Below, piece after piece: positions 24,009-35,455 of a stretch of DNA of 64,000 nucleotides. Made by a program: the position numbers and the translations under genes. A model generated the notes under the pieces. The model was not told the DNA's origin. It saw nothing but the letters and a program-made list of their open reading frames with translations, and made no database searches. The stretch covers positions 5,912,001-5,976,000 of the forward strand of contig NC_065878.1 in the NCBI RefSeq assembly GCF_933775445.1, read 5' to 3'. How positions within the stretch are numbered: the first letter of the stretch is position 1; each line of letters begins with the position of its first letter. The DNA is from Argentina anserina (Eukaryota > Streptophyta > Magnoliopsida > Rosales > Rosaceae).

Positions 24009-25158
24009 AAAAAATTCATAAGAAAGTGTGCCAAAATTAGAACTTCACTCTGAAATTTCAGAGTGAAGCTTAATTTTGGATAAAGACTATATATATATAT
24101 ATATATTCAAAAACTTAACAAGAACGAGAAGAATTATGTATTTATGTTGTATGCGAATGTGTTTCTCAAAGTTAGAGGAGTTGCATATAAGTTCTCACTT
24201 ATAATTTGTTGCATCTTGAAATTTTGTGCTTGAATCGATATCTTTCAAAATTAGAGTTGATTTGTCTAACTAACAATGATGATTTGACAGTATGGATCAT
24301 CAGTTCGTAGAAGTACTACGAAGTGATTTTCAATTCGGTAATGATTATTTGGAACTTCATGCTAATGCTAGGCAACTGACCTATAACATGTGTGTTGATA
24401 TTTCCTTTTTCGCAGCTTCGCTCGGTGGATTGCTTGGTGGCCTCCATGGCCAAACATCGTACGAAAGGCCTCCGCCCGCTACGATCTGTTCGTCTACTCT
24501 AGGGGTTTCTCCCAATTTGAGTTCTCCATGGAGGATCAATCTTTTGATGAAGTTTGGATGCTCTCACCTACAATGTTGGTTCGATCTCTCATCAAGGCTT
24601 CGGATGTTGGCCCCCCTCGCGTCTCGGTGAAAAACCCTTTCAATCCAAACCGGGTACTAAGTCATGTTCGGAACGTCCTTGTTCCTCTTAGAATCGATCT
24701 AAGCTGGAGCCAGGTATGTGTCTCTATCAATTCTACCCAGGTACGTCATTGTCTTTCTCTTTTCACTTTTGTTAATTGGACCTCACTCACTCTTATATTT
24801 GGAGTTTACGTGCTATACCCATTTGTGATTTGGGTATGGCAAAAGCTAGTTCTATCGGGATTGATTATATTTTTCCACAATCTGGAAATAATACTATGTT
24901 TGTCAATGGTAATCTTATGCCTCTAAGTTCTTGTACTATTGAATCAAGTGCTGAAGCTTGTCTAGATGATTTCCTTTATCCAATTGATTTGGGTGTCTTT
25001 CATTTGGTCTGTCTTTCTACTGATATGTTAAATGCCTACATTGATAAATTAAATTACATAATTAAGCCTACTCTGGAGACAACAATAAAGATGATAACAT
25101 GGCCGAAGCTGCTGAGGAGGAAGGCAGTGTTTCTTCTTCAAATTGAGCTAAGATATGA

Positions 25159-26276
25159 AGTTAATGACTTGGAATAGCAGAGGAAGTGCCTAGGATGGTT
25201 TTGTGGCACAAGCTCACTTTTATATTTCCTGCTATCATGTAGATGCTTTCTGTATATTGGATACTAGATCATCTACTAATATGCTAAATAAATTTAGGAA
25301 GTTTGGTTTTGATGATGAATGCTTAATTCCTTCTGCTGGACAATGTGTTGGTTTAAGTTTGCTTTGGAATTCAAATTAAATTTCTATTCAAGTAATTATG
25401 CCTCATGATAGATTTATACATACTACTATCACTGATGTTTCAAACGGGAAAACTATTTTTCCTACTTTCATTTATGCTTATCCAAAAAAAGATAAACAAG
25501 CTGATCTTTGGAATGTGATAGCTAGACTGAACCTTGGAAATCATGAGTGCTGGGTTATTATGGGGGATTTAAATATAATCACCAATATTGAAGAAAAGTT
25601 GGGTGGTTTGCAAGGTACCACTCAGTATATGAAGAATTTCTGTGACTTCTTATGCAATGAAAGCTTATTTTCTCTATCAGCTAGCGGCATTCCGTTCACC
25701 TGGACTAACAAGCAAGAAGGTGATGCTCAAATTTTTGAAAGACTGGATAGAGCTTGTGTTAATGGTCATATGATTATTAAATATCCTGACATTAAATTAG
25801 AAAATTTACCTATTATTGGCTCAGATCATGGTCTCATCTTTCTCTCCTTAGAGAATAATGTCCAAAAAAGGCCTAAGACATTTAAATTCGAATATATTTG
25901 GTTATCCCATAATGGCTTCAAACCTTTGGTGAAAGACTATTGGGGTAAAGTCTATAACAATAACCCTTTACACAATTTTCTAACTATTACTAGACAATTT
26001 GCTTCTCAGGCAAAGAGTTGGAGCAAGAGCACCTTTGGAAATCTGTTTAGGAAGCTTGAGGAGCTGAATGAAGAAAGCAGCTTAATCCAACAACAATTGA
26101 TGAACCAACCTGATTCCTCCTTGATTGAAAAAGATTTTACCATTAGGAAGGAACTGTGTAAACTGTACAAAGATGAAAAGATTTTTTGGGCTCAAAGAGC
26201 AAAAGCTAACTGGCTCAATTTGGGTGACAGGAATACAAAATTCTTTCAGGCTCAGGCAAATATCAGGAAAAAATGA
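25159..26276 (+). pseudogene. LINE AP-like endonuclease domain
   Basis: It begins MTWNSRG, the usual N-terminal motif of plant LINE endonucleases, and soon meets a stop (SA*). After another stop near 25377 the frame is open from 25398. It contains CWVIMGDLNIITNIEEKLGG (catalytic GDxN), GIPFTWTNKQEGDAQIFERL and LPIIGSDHGLIFLSL (catalytic SDH). The C-terminal end reads WAQRAKANWLNLGDRNTKFF, leading into RT. This is the exonuclease-endonuclease-phosphatase fold of L1-type elements. Confidence 0.85.
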
Positions 26277-27919
26277 ATTTTATTTCAAAGCTCCAGGACA
26301 GTTGTGGTAATTGGATTACCTTAGATGCATGAATTTCGGAGATCCTTGTTCATGATTTTCAAAAAAGATTTTCTAAAGACCATGTTCCTTATATGCATGC
26401 CACAAAGAAATTTCTTTCTATTATAGAACCTTGTATTTCTGATGCAGATAATGATCTTTTGTTGAAACCTATCGCAGATATAGAAATCCTCGATGCAGTC
26501 AAGAGTATTGGAGCATTGAAAGCCCCAGGTCCAGACGGATTGCATGCGGCTTTCTATTAGAATTGCTAGGATGAGGTGAGTTGTTCAGTCATTCCAATGA
26601 TTAAGAGTATTTTTGGTGACATTTAGGATATTTCATTAATAAATCATACTAATATCGCTCTTATCCCAAAGGTAGAAAAACCTTCAAAAGTGAACGATTT
26701 ATGACCAATTAGCTTATGTAATGTTGCTTATAAAATTTTGACCAAAATCTTAATCAAGAGACTGAGACCCTTGTTACCTAAATGCATCTCCAAGAACCAG
26801 GGAGTCTTTGCTCCTGGTAGGGCTATTCAGGATAACATTCTAATAGCTCATGAACTTTTTTCTGATTTCCACAAGTCAAAAGCAAAAACTGGAGCTATGG
26901 TTTTGAAACTTGATTTGGAAAAAGCTTATGATCTTTTGAATTGGGGTTATGTTGTACACTGCTTAGAAAGCTTTGGTTTTCACCAAAGATGGATCTCTCT
27001 TATTTTAAATTGCATCTCCACAGTTTCTTTCTCCATACTTGTTAATGGTTCCCCTAGAGGTTTCTTTAAGCCAAGCAGAGGCATTAGACAAGGTGATTCT
27101 CTCTCACCTTATATTTTTATTTTGGCAATGGAGCCTCTCATTAGGCATTTCAATTCTCTTGGTGATAAACCTAAAACACATGTGGGAATTCTTTCTTCCC
27201 CTAGAGGTTTTCAGATTTCAAACTTAATGTTTGCAGATGACTGTTTGATTTTCGCAAAAGCTAGCAAATCTGGAGCAAGGAATATTGCTAAAGTACTTGA
27301 GCTCTTTTCAAGTGCATCCGGTCAGAAGATCAATAATCATAAATCTTCAATTTATTTCTCCCCTAAAGTCAGTGCTTCCATCAAATCTAATATTGTAAAC
27401 ATTCTTAATATTCAACATAAGGCAACAATTGGCAAATATCTTGGCATTCACAATATTATCTTCTGGAAGGACAAAATTAATGCAAAGGAACTACTTTTAA
27501 AAATCTCTAACAAGCTTGTAGGTTGGAAGAAAGGTACCTTGTCTAGAGCTGGGAGATTAACTTTAATTAAGGCTAATCTCTCTTCAATGCCAAAGCACAT
27601 CATGACATGTTTCAAATGCCAAAAAAAAGTGACAAATGTAATAGACAAAGTGGCCAGAAACTTCTTCTGGGGATCTGATCATAAATGCTCCCCAGTGGCA
27701 TGGGATCAAGTTTGTATGCCTAAAGCTACTGGAGGGCTTGGTATTAGAAAGGCTGCTTTCTTTAATAATGCAGCTTTAGGCAAATTAGCTTGGAAAGTTA
27801 TTACTGGCAATGACGATTGGTGGTCTATGATTGTTAAGAGAAAATATCTCTCAAAAGTTTCCTTCTTTCAGGAAAAGAAAAAGGCAAAGATGCTCGGCAG
27901 CTTGGAACGACATTCTTGA
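26273..27919 (+). pseudogene. LINE reverse transcriptase
   Basis: The segment before 26738 carries KAPGPDGLHAAFY and NIALIPKVEKPSKVNDL with stops, including one where the family has Arg (CGA to TGA). The open part 26738-27919 has KNQGVFAPGRAIQDNILIAH, MVLKLDLEKAYDLLNW, GIRQGDSLSPYIFILAMEPL and the active site LMFADDCLIFAKAS (FADD). It ends with the thumb/connection region (RAGRLTLIKANLSSMPKHI and WDQVCMPKATGGLGIRKA). A frameshift near 27890 separates it from the downstream domain. Confidence 0.9.
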
Positions 27920-28034
27920 CACTAGACAACTGATCATGAAAGGTATGCGCTAGATTGTTGGCAATGGTAAGAGTATTAACTTCTGGAACTTTAATTGGGC
28001 TTTTGATACTCTTATCAATTTTATTTCCCTTCAT

Positions 28035-29255
28035 ATGAGAACAAACATTAACTTGGATGATAAAGTGGCTGACTATATTGAGGATGGTAAGTGGTGCAAA
28101 GATCAACTAAGTTTGGTCCTTGACAGTGAGATTATGAAAAGTATTGTCAGCATTCCTTTACTGTTGTGTGAGCAAGAGGATGAAGTCATTTGGGGACCTG
28201 CTGCTAATGGCAAGTGCTCCATTAAATCTGCTACTTGGATCCAACATGATAACCTTAACAAGCATCAAAATATAAAGCTTTTGAATAAATTGTGCAAGCT
28301 TGATGTCCAACCAAAAATTAAGTTGTTTAGTTGGTTTTTGATCAGGGGTCGTCTTAAGACTAGAGATAGACTCTCAAGATTTGGTTTACTTACTGATAAT
28401 TCATGTCCCATGTGTATTGAAGATAATGAATTTGCTAACCACCTTTTTGGTGAATGTAGTTTTGCTCAAAAAGTTTGGAACTTGGCTGGTATTAACCAGG
28501 CTATTAACTGGTCTGATGGTTTGATTAAGGTTCTGGAGAACTTGTTCCTTGTCCAAAATCATGATCAGGACCTATTTGCAAAGGTTCTAACAGTTGCTTG
28601 GTTCATCTGGAAAGCAAGAAATGATTTGGTTTTTAGGGGGACCAGGCCTAATGCTAATGTTGTTAGTTTGAGTGCAGCAAATTTCCTCGCTGCAGCTGTG
28701 ATTGAAAACTCCATTTCTAGGGGGATTATATCTCAACCTTCCTCGGCCATTATTAAATGGCAAAATCCTCCTACAAACAGAGTAAAGATAAATTTTGATG
28801 GTTCAGTTAGAAATGATTCAGCCGCTAGAGGATTCATCTTGAGGGGTGAAGACGGTCAGCCAATCTATGCAGCTGCCACTTCCTTCAGACGCACCTCGGT
28901 TCCTATTGCTGAAGCTATGGCGCTGAGGAACAGTTTAAAAGTAACTCTGGAACGTGGCTTTCACTCGGTGGATGTTGAAGGTGACGCGAAGATGGTCATT
29001 GATGCAGTTAATGGAGCTATACAGCCTCCTTGGAGGCTCCTTGTGATTATTAGGGATATTAAAGCCCTAGCTGCCCAATTTAGAAGCATTAGCTTTCAGC
29101 ATGTTTTTAGGGAAGCTAATTTTGTTGCTGATGCTCTAGCTGATCTAGGTCATTCTTCGTCGGCTTGTTGGATTAAGGAAGTTCCTAGAGAGGTTTCTAG
29201 AGCTTTATTATTTGATATTGTAAACTCTGGTTGCTCCAGGGGTTTCAAATTATAA
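28035..29255 (+). pseudogene. LINE zinc-binding and RNase H domains
   Basis: A 406-codon open frame. The N-terminal half holds the zf-RVT region KIKLFSWFLIRGRLKTRDRL, CPMCIEDNEFANHLFGEC. The C-terminal half is a plant-type RNase H: INFDGSVRNDSAARGFILR (first Asp), PIAEAMALRNSL (Glu), VDVEGDAKMVIDAV (Asp) and FREANFVADALADLGH (last Asp). All four acidic residues remain. This frame is open to its stop, but it is cut off from RT by a frameshift. Confidence 0.88.
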
Positions 29256-29295
29256 TTCATTTTCTTTTTTTCAAAAAAAAAACAATCATGATATC

Positions 29296-29800
29296 AACCT
29301 AGATGATAAGCACTACATGGTTACTATGTATGTTAATCAAGGAATTAATCTATACATGGTGGGTACGCTAGTAGCATATAGTACTCAACCTCATATACTA
29401 TTTGATACTGGTGCATCTAATTCGTTTATATTTGTTGCATTTGTCTCAACTTTGGGTTTAACAGCAACTGAACAAGATGAGCTTCTAATGGTCTTGACAC
29501 TGTTAGAAAAATCTGTCATCTTAACCAAAGTTTGTAAATCATGTCCTATACATGTTTTGGATACAAATTTCTCATAGGGCCTTCTAGTTTTAAATTTGAG
29601 GCGTTGTTACATAATTCTAGGATATGATTGGTTAAGCAAATATCATGCCCTTATAGATTGTCGTGGAAAACTATCACTTTTTCCATACCTGGCCAACCTA
29701 TTTGAAAAATCCATTGTGACTTTCCAAGAAAATCAACTCCTCCCAAATTTCTTGCCAATGTTGAATCACAGAATTCTGAACCTTCAATAGAACAAATTCC
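29296..29800 (+). pseudogene. Gypsy aspartic protease segment
   Basis: The frame at 29317-29577 contains HILFDTGASNSFIF, the DTGAS catalytic box of gypsy proteases, after a beta-strand-like lead. After a stop it resumes at 29596 with ILGYDWLSKYHALIDCRGK, matching ILGMDWLxxYxAxIDC in this lineage. It belongs to the 22411-34890 element, directly downstream of the LINE. Confidence 0.8.
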
Positions 29801-30352
29801 TGTGGTGAACTCTTATAAAATGTTTTTCACAAAATCACTCATTTACCACCAAGTCGAGAAATTGAATTCAGCATTGACCTAATACTCGAAGCTAGCCAAT
29901 TTATGTGACACCCTATAGAATGGCACCGAAAGAATTAGATGAGCTACAAAAGCAAATCAATGGGTTGCTCGATCTTGGGTTTATTCGACGTAGTTTTTCT
30001 AGCTGGAGAGCACATGTGTTGTTCGAGAAGAAAGATGGATTCCTCCGTTTATGCATCGACTAACGACAACTAGACAAGGTGACTATCAAGAACAAGTACC
30101 CATTGCCGCGAATTGATGATTTATTTTATCAATGACGAGGAGTTCAGGTATTCTAAAAGATTGACCTACGCTCTGGGTACCACCAACTTCTTGTAAAAAA
30201 GGATAATATCCTTAAAACTGCATTCAACACACGTATGGACAATATGAGTGGTTAGTAATGCCCATTGGTATAACCAATGCACCAGCCATATTCATGGACT
30301 TGATGAATCGAGTTTTTAGTTCATTTTTGGATAAGTTTACTATCGTCTTCAT

Positions 30353-32927
30353 TAGGGGTGGACAAACTGACCCGAAAACCGAAAAAAACCAGACCCGAAC
30401 CCAAACCGAATCCGAATAAACCGAAACCCGAATCAAACCGAACCGAAAATAAAAAAACCGAACCGAACCGATTCTATTTGGGTTGGGTTTTGGGTTCAGT
30501 CCCTTAGAAACCGAACCGACCCAAACAACCCGAAGTCAATGGTCAACGTTACAAAACGACATTATTTTGTCATATTTATAATTTTACATTATTATTATTT
30601 TTTAAATAAAAAAAATAGTGTGGTCGGCCTCACAGCCGCACATAATTTCTAACCTAATTGACCTAATGTATAAAAGGCGCATTATTTAGCCGTCTTGCTT
30701 CCTTCATAATGTGATAAGTTTATTTTAAACCTAATATAAATGTTATGATACATTAGTTGACACTTAGGAAATCGACAACTCTAATTCTAAATATGATCGA
30801 TCGACACCAGCAGATATGATTGGTATATATATTTAGGGACCCCGTAAAAATTTCGTCCGTTTTGGACATGGTTTGAACGTTCGTACCTACGGTTAACTAA
30901 AAAAGAGGCGTTTTCACATATTGAAACCCTATTGACCGGGGCTTTGCCAAATATATTTCTTTAGTGCGACCGCGCATGATAGGTAATAAAAATTAGGTGA
31001 TTTCAGATATGCAAACGGCTTTCGGCGTTCGCATATTTGTAATAGGTCCTCCCTTATGGCATAATAGTGGTGTTTTCGATTTACCAAAAATTCTGACGGT
31101 TAAATGAGGTCCGAATTGGATGAAATTTTTATAGGGTCACTAAATATATATACCGATCACATCGGCTGGTGTCGATCGATCCCTAGAATTTTCCTTCATA
31201 TAGTCGCTTCATAATGTGATAGTTTTATTTTAAACCTAATATAAAAGTTATGATACACTAGTTGACACTTAGGTGATCGTCAACTCTAATTCGAAATATG
31301 GTCGATCGACACCAGCAGATGTGATTGGTATATATATTTAGGGACCCCGTAAAAATTTTGTCCATTTTGGACATGGTTTGACCGTTCGTACCTACGGTTA
31401 ACTAAAAAAGAGGCGTTTTCACATATTGAAACCCCATTGACCGGGGCTTTGCCAAATATATTTCTTTAGTGCGACCGTGCATGATAACTAACAAAAATTA
31501 GGTGATTTCAGATATACAAACGGCTTTCGGCGTTCGCATATTTGTAATAGGTCCTCCCTTATGGCATAATAGTGATGTTTTCGATTTACTAAAAATTTCG
31601 ACGGTTAAATGAGGTCCGAATTGGATGAAATTTTTATAGGGTCACTAAATATATATAACGATCACATCGGCTGGTGTCGATCGATCCCTATAAGTTTCCT
31701 TCATATAGTCGCTTCATAATGCGATAGTTTTATTTTAAACCTAATATAAAGGTTATGATACATTAGTTGACACTTAGGTGATCGTCAACTCTAATTCGAA
31801 ATATGGTCGATCGACACCAGCAGATGTGATTGGTATATATATTTAGGGACCCCGTAAAAATTTCGTCCATTTTGGACATGGTTTGACCGTTCGTACCTAC
31901 GGTCAACCAAAAAAGAGGCGTTTTAACATAATAAAACCCCATTGACCGGGGATTTGCCAAATATATTTCTTCAGTGTGACCGCGCATGATAAGTAACAAA
32001 AATTAGGTGATTTCAGATATGCAAACGGCTTTCGGCGTTCGCATATTTGTAATAGGTCCTCCCTTATGGCATAATAGTGATGTTTTCGATTTACCAAAAA
32101 TTCCGACGGTTAAATGAGGTCCGAATTGGATGAAATTTTTATAGTCACTAAATATATATACTGATCACATCGGATGGTGTCGATCGATCGCTAAAAGTTT
32201 CTTTCATATAGTCGCTTCATAATGCGATAGTTTTATTATAAATCTAATATAAAGGTATGATACATTAGTGGACACTTCAGCAATCGATAACTCCAGTTTG
32301 AAATATGGTCGATCGACACCAGCAGATGTGATCAGTATATATATTTAGGGAACCCGTAAAAATTTCGTCCGATTTGGATATTGATTGATCGTCCATACTT
32401 ATGGTAAAAAAAAAAGGCGTTTTGACATATTAAAATCCTCATTGATCGGGGCTTTGCCAAATGGATTTTTTTGGTGCGACCGCACACAATCGGTGATAAA
32501 AATTAGGTGATTTCATATATGCAAACGACTTTTAGTGTTCGCATATTGGTAATGGGTCTTCCCTTATGACATATTAGTGTTGTTTTCGGGTAAAAACTCA
32601 TCGGGCTTGCGGGCCTCGGCGAGCTTTTCAGATCAACGGGCTAAATGATGAGGCATAATTCAATTAGGTATGAAATAATCATTAGTTAGTTTTTCATCTT
32701 TATGTTAAATTTTGTACTTTTAAAATTAATATATAATATTACGTATTTTACATACGGGTAAAACCGAAAAAAAAAACCGAACCGAACCGAACCGTACGGG
32801 TTGGGTTGGGTTGTGGGTCACAGTCTCTAAAATAGAAAAACCGAACCGAACCGAACCGAATTTAAAATTTGGGTTGGGTTATGGGTTTTGTCCAAAACCG
32901 AACCGAATGGACCCGTGTCCACCCCTA
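30353..32927. mobile_element. Non-autonomous hAT-like DNA transposon with TSD GTCTTCAT
   Basis: The 2575-bp element starts TAGGGGTGGAC and ends GTCCACCCCTA, a perfect 11-bp terminal inverted repeat. It is flanked by the 8-bp duplication GTCTTCAT (30345-30352 and 32928-32935); 8 bp and a TAGGGGTG terminus are hAT hallmarks. Subterminal regions are dense in CCGAACCGAACC and its complement GGTTGGGTT, short repeats of the kind bound by hAT transposases. No transposase reading frame is present. The centre is a 505-bp tandem array (30702-32590). Confidence 0.9.
30702..32590. repeat. 505-bp tandem array of foldback units inside the hAT-like element
   Basis: About 3.7 units start at CTTCATAATG positions 30702, 31207, 31712 and 32215 (periods 505, 505 and 503); the last is incomplete. 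Each unit holds two facing arms of about 50 bp, one with TCGATCGACACCAGC and TATATATATTTAGGGACC and its near reverse complement about 300 bp later, so each unit can fold back. Near the middle of each is a short palindrome (for example 31007-31036). No coding potential is seen. Confidence 0.85.
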
Positions 32928-33062
32928 GTCTTCATCGATGATATTTTAATTTATTCCAAAAATGAAGCAGACCACACACAACACTTGGAGACTACCTTAC
33001 AAGTATTGAGAGAACACAAGCTATATGCAAAATTTGAGAAGTGCGATTTTTGGCAACACTAA

Positions 33063-33930
33063 GTGAAATTCTTGGGCCACGTTGTCTTTCAAAATGGAAT
33101 AGCAATGGACCCTGCAAAGATCAAAGCTGTGTTAGAATGGAAAGCTCCTACCACTCCAACCGAAATACGAAGTTTTCTTGGCCTTGCTGGTTATTATCGG
33201 AGGTTCATTGAAGGCTTTTTCAAAAATTGATCTTCCATTGACAAGGTTGACTCGAAAAAATGTGAAGTATATTTAGGACGCCAATTGTGAACAAGCATTT
33301 CAGAAGCTAAAGGAAAGGCTGACAACAGCACCAATCCTCACCATTCCAGAAAGTGGAATTCCTTTTGTCATATATACCGACGCATCACATCAAGGACTCG
33401 GTTGCGTTCTCATGCAAAATGGGAAGGTGGTAGCTTATGCATCTCGACAATTGAAGGTGCATGAGAAGAACTATCCAACCCATGATCTTGAGCTAGCAGG
33501 TGTGGTTTTTGCTTTGAAGGTTTGGAGGTATTATTTATATGGGAGTGGTTTGATCTATTCTCTAACCACAAAAGTTTAAAGTATATTTTCTCCGAAGAGG
33601 ATTTAAACATGCGACAAAGAAGATGGATGGAGCCTATCAAGGACTATGACTTCACATTGCAATACCATCTCGGTAAAGCAAATGTAGTGGCTGACGCTTT
33701 AAGCCGAAAACTCCAAAGTCACCTAGCTACAATTATAAAAGAGCATTGGAGCATGCTAAGAACTCTAATTGAGTACAATCGTACTCCTTCAACGAACATG
33801 AATGAGATGTTTATTGAAAACTTAGTGGTGCAACCCTCAATAATAGGCGAAATCATTCAAGCACAACGGGAAGATGAATGGCTCGTGGAATACGTTCGCG
33901 GAATGAAAGAGAAGCACCCCGAAGACTAGA
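33063..33930 (+). pseudogene. Gypsy RNase H segment
   Basis: After RT the frames give [20 protein letters not shown] and [16 protein letters not shown], then [20 protein letters not shown] (catalytic D of RNase H) and [20 protein letters not shown] (catalytic E). The frame 33522-33929 adds [20 protein letters not shown] and HLGKANVVADALSRK. Several frameshifts interrupt it. This is the standard domain after RT in Ty3/gypsy elements. Confidence 0.82.
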
Positions 33931-34008
33931 GCACACATACGGAGGAAGAGATGCGTTTTAGAGGGAGGTTTTGCCTGCCAAATGTTGGATCATTAAAGGA
34001 GTGATATA

Positions 34009-34890
34009 ATGCAAGAAGCACATTGTTCAAAATTCACAATCCACCCAGGAGGAATAACAATGTATAAAGACCTATGGAAAAACTATTGGTGGAACAACAT
34101 GAAGAGAGACATTGCTAACTATGTCTCTAGGTGTCTTACATGTCAACTTGTGAGGGCGGAGCACGTGCGAAAGGCAAGATTATTACAACCTCTCAAAATT
34201 TCAGAATGGAAGTGGGAGCACATCACGATAGACTTCGTTACTGGATTGCCAAGGACGCAAAGAGGCAGCGATGCAATTTGGGTCATTGTTGATCGCCTTA
34301 CAAAATTTGCCCATTTCTTACCAATAAAGGTAACATATTCCATCGATTTCTCAAGTAAGCTATACCTATGAGAAGTAGTACGTCTGCACGGAGTTTCTGT
34401 CTCGATAGTGTCACATCGTGATGCTTGATTCACCTCAAGATTTTGGGTTAGCTTACAAAGTACAATGGAGACGAAGTTAGACATGAGCACTGCATTTCAT
34501 CCTCAAACTGATGGACAAACTGAAAGAGTCAATCAAGTGATGGAGGATATGCTTAGGTCTTGCATTTTGAATTTAGGAGGGAGTTGGGAGGATCACCTAT
34601 ATTTGATCAAGTTTGCTTACAACAATAATTATCACTCAAGCATAGGGATGACACCTTTTGAAGCTCTCTATGCGAGACCATGCCATACCCCAATATGTTG
34701 GGCTGAGGTAGGCGAAACCGTTCTTCCCGGACTTGATGTAGTTAAGCATTCTTGCGGAGGTAGTTGCATCAATTAAGGAGTGCTTGAAAGCTGCACAAAG
34801 TCGACAAAAGACCTATGTCGATCGACATAGGAGGAATGTAGAGTTTCATGTCGGAGATCGTGTCTTGTTGAAAGTCTCACCCATGCGATC
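34009..34890 (+). pseudogene. Gypsy integrase segment
   Basis: 34009-34371 carries the HHCC zinc module (HPGGITMYKDLWKNYWWNNM, CLTCQ) and the start of the core, HITIDFVTGLP and WVIVDRLTKFAHFLP. After stops, 34465-34776 has STAFHPQTDGQTERVNQVME with the catalytic Glu, then MTPFEALYARPCHTPICW. Past 34800 the C-terminal FHVGDRVLLKVSP box appears. The sequence then breaks near 34890. Confidence 0.85.
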
Positions 34891-34904
34891 GTGTCTTGTC
34901 GGAG

Positions 34905-35434
34905 ATAGTTCTAGGAATTTACATGCTTAATCAACATGAGTGACGCCATGCTTGCTTACATATCTCCAATTCGACTTAATGTGCTTATGTGCTACTTTAT
35001 TGTTTAACTAGAACGCTTCGTTATGTTGAACTCTTTTTAGCATATATTTAGGATTAAACACTTTGTTGATTCTAAATAATTAAGAAGTGTTAACGATTAG
35101 ATCAACCGCTTCGGACTCTAATTAGCATTGGAATTGAAATAGACTTAGAAATAATCGAAAATACTTACTGCCTATGTGTTGTTCTATGCGTGTCATACAT
35201 GTTTCTTGAGTAGAATTCGTGTTTTGGTTATGTGATGAGTGGTAGATCAATTGTATATAAATAATTTAAGATTTATTTTAAGTAGTAGTTTTAGAATCCA
35301 AATCAAATCCCCCAATAACATAATAAGTGTTGAGGCCCTTTTGATTTCCCTGACTGAACGATCCCTGCTTATTTTATACTAAAGATGATGTTTTTCAGGG
35401 TATTTTATAGACGTTCTAACAAAACGCTTTATCA
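34905..35434 (+). mobile_element. 5'-truncated LTR of gypsy family 2
   Basis: About 530 bp match, in reverse orientation, the inner ends of the LTRs at 9780 and 11335. It ends AACGCTTTATCA at 35434, directly before a tRNA-Asp primer site, so it is the 3' part of a 5' LTR. The first part of the LTR is missing where it joins the gypsy integrase remnant at about 34900. Confidence 0.8.
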
Positions 35435-35437
35435 TTT

Positions 35438-35455
35438 TGGCGCCGTTGCCGGGGA
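35438..35455 (+). other. Primer binding site, tRNA-Asp type
   Basis: TGGCGCCGTTGCCGGGGA follows the LTR end after a TTT spacer. It is complementary to the 3' end of plant tRNA-Asp, the primer used by Athila and related gypsy elements. It identifies family 2 LTRs as belonging to such an element. Confidence 0.88.

Larger units (their letters stand above)
24284..29280 (+). mobile_element. LINE (L1-type non-LTR retrotransposon)
   Basis: A plus-strand LINE has an endonuclease segment (25159-26276), reverse transcriptase (26273-27919) and a C-terminal zinc-binding plus RNase H segment (28035-29255), ending in an A-run at about 29271-29280. Possible target duplication: AACAATGATGAT at 24272-24283 and AACAATCATGAT at 29281-29292, 11 of 12 identical. 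Sequence upstream of the endonuclease (24292-25158) holds open frames with no recognised ORF1 domain. Premature stops and a frameshift near 27900 make it inactive. It lies inside the gypsy element between leader and protease. Confidence 0.85.
29900..33062 (+). pseudogene. Gypsy reverse transcriptase split by an hAT-like element
   Basis: The N-terminal part (29915-30352) reads [31 protein letters not shown], then YPLPRIDDLF, with stops. It is interrupted at the codons just before the catalytic box. The box resumes at 32928-32950 as [16 protein letters not shown] and continues [16 protein letters not shown]. Both aspartates of the F-I-D-D box are kept on the right side. The intervening 30353-32927 is a separate transposon. 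Confidence 0.85.
22411..34890 (+). mobile_element. Decayed Ty3/gypsy (Del/Tekay type) element, multiply interrupted
   Basis: A plus-strand gypsy element starts with an LTR (22411-23758) and a tRNA-Met primer site. It continues with aspartic protease (29296-29790), RT (about 29910-30352 and 32936-33062), RNase H (about 33063-33720) and integrase (34009-34776). Gag is missing. A LINE separates the leader from protease, and an hAT-like element splits RT. The element ends abruptly near 34890 in the integrase C-terminal region (motif FHVGDRVLLKVSP) without a 3' LTR; a fragment of another LTR family follows. Gypsy order (RT-RNH-IN) and HPQTDGQTERVNQ support the class. Lineage is inferred from LTR start, primer site and integrase style. 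Confidence 0.8.

Noticed and set aside
24292..25177. Candidate LINE ORF1 frames
   Set aside because: Three overlapping frames without an RRM or CCHC motif; I could not support an ORF1 call, so the region is only included in the LINE span.
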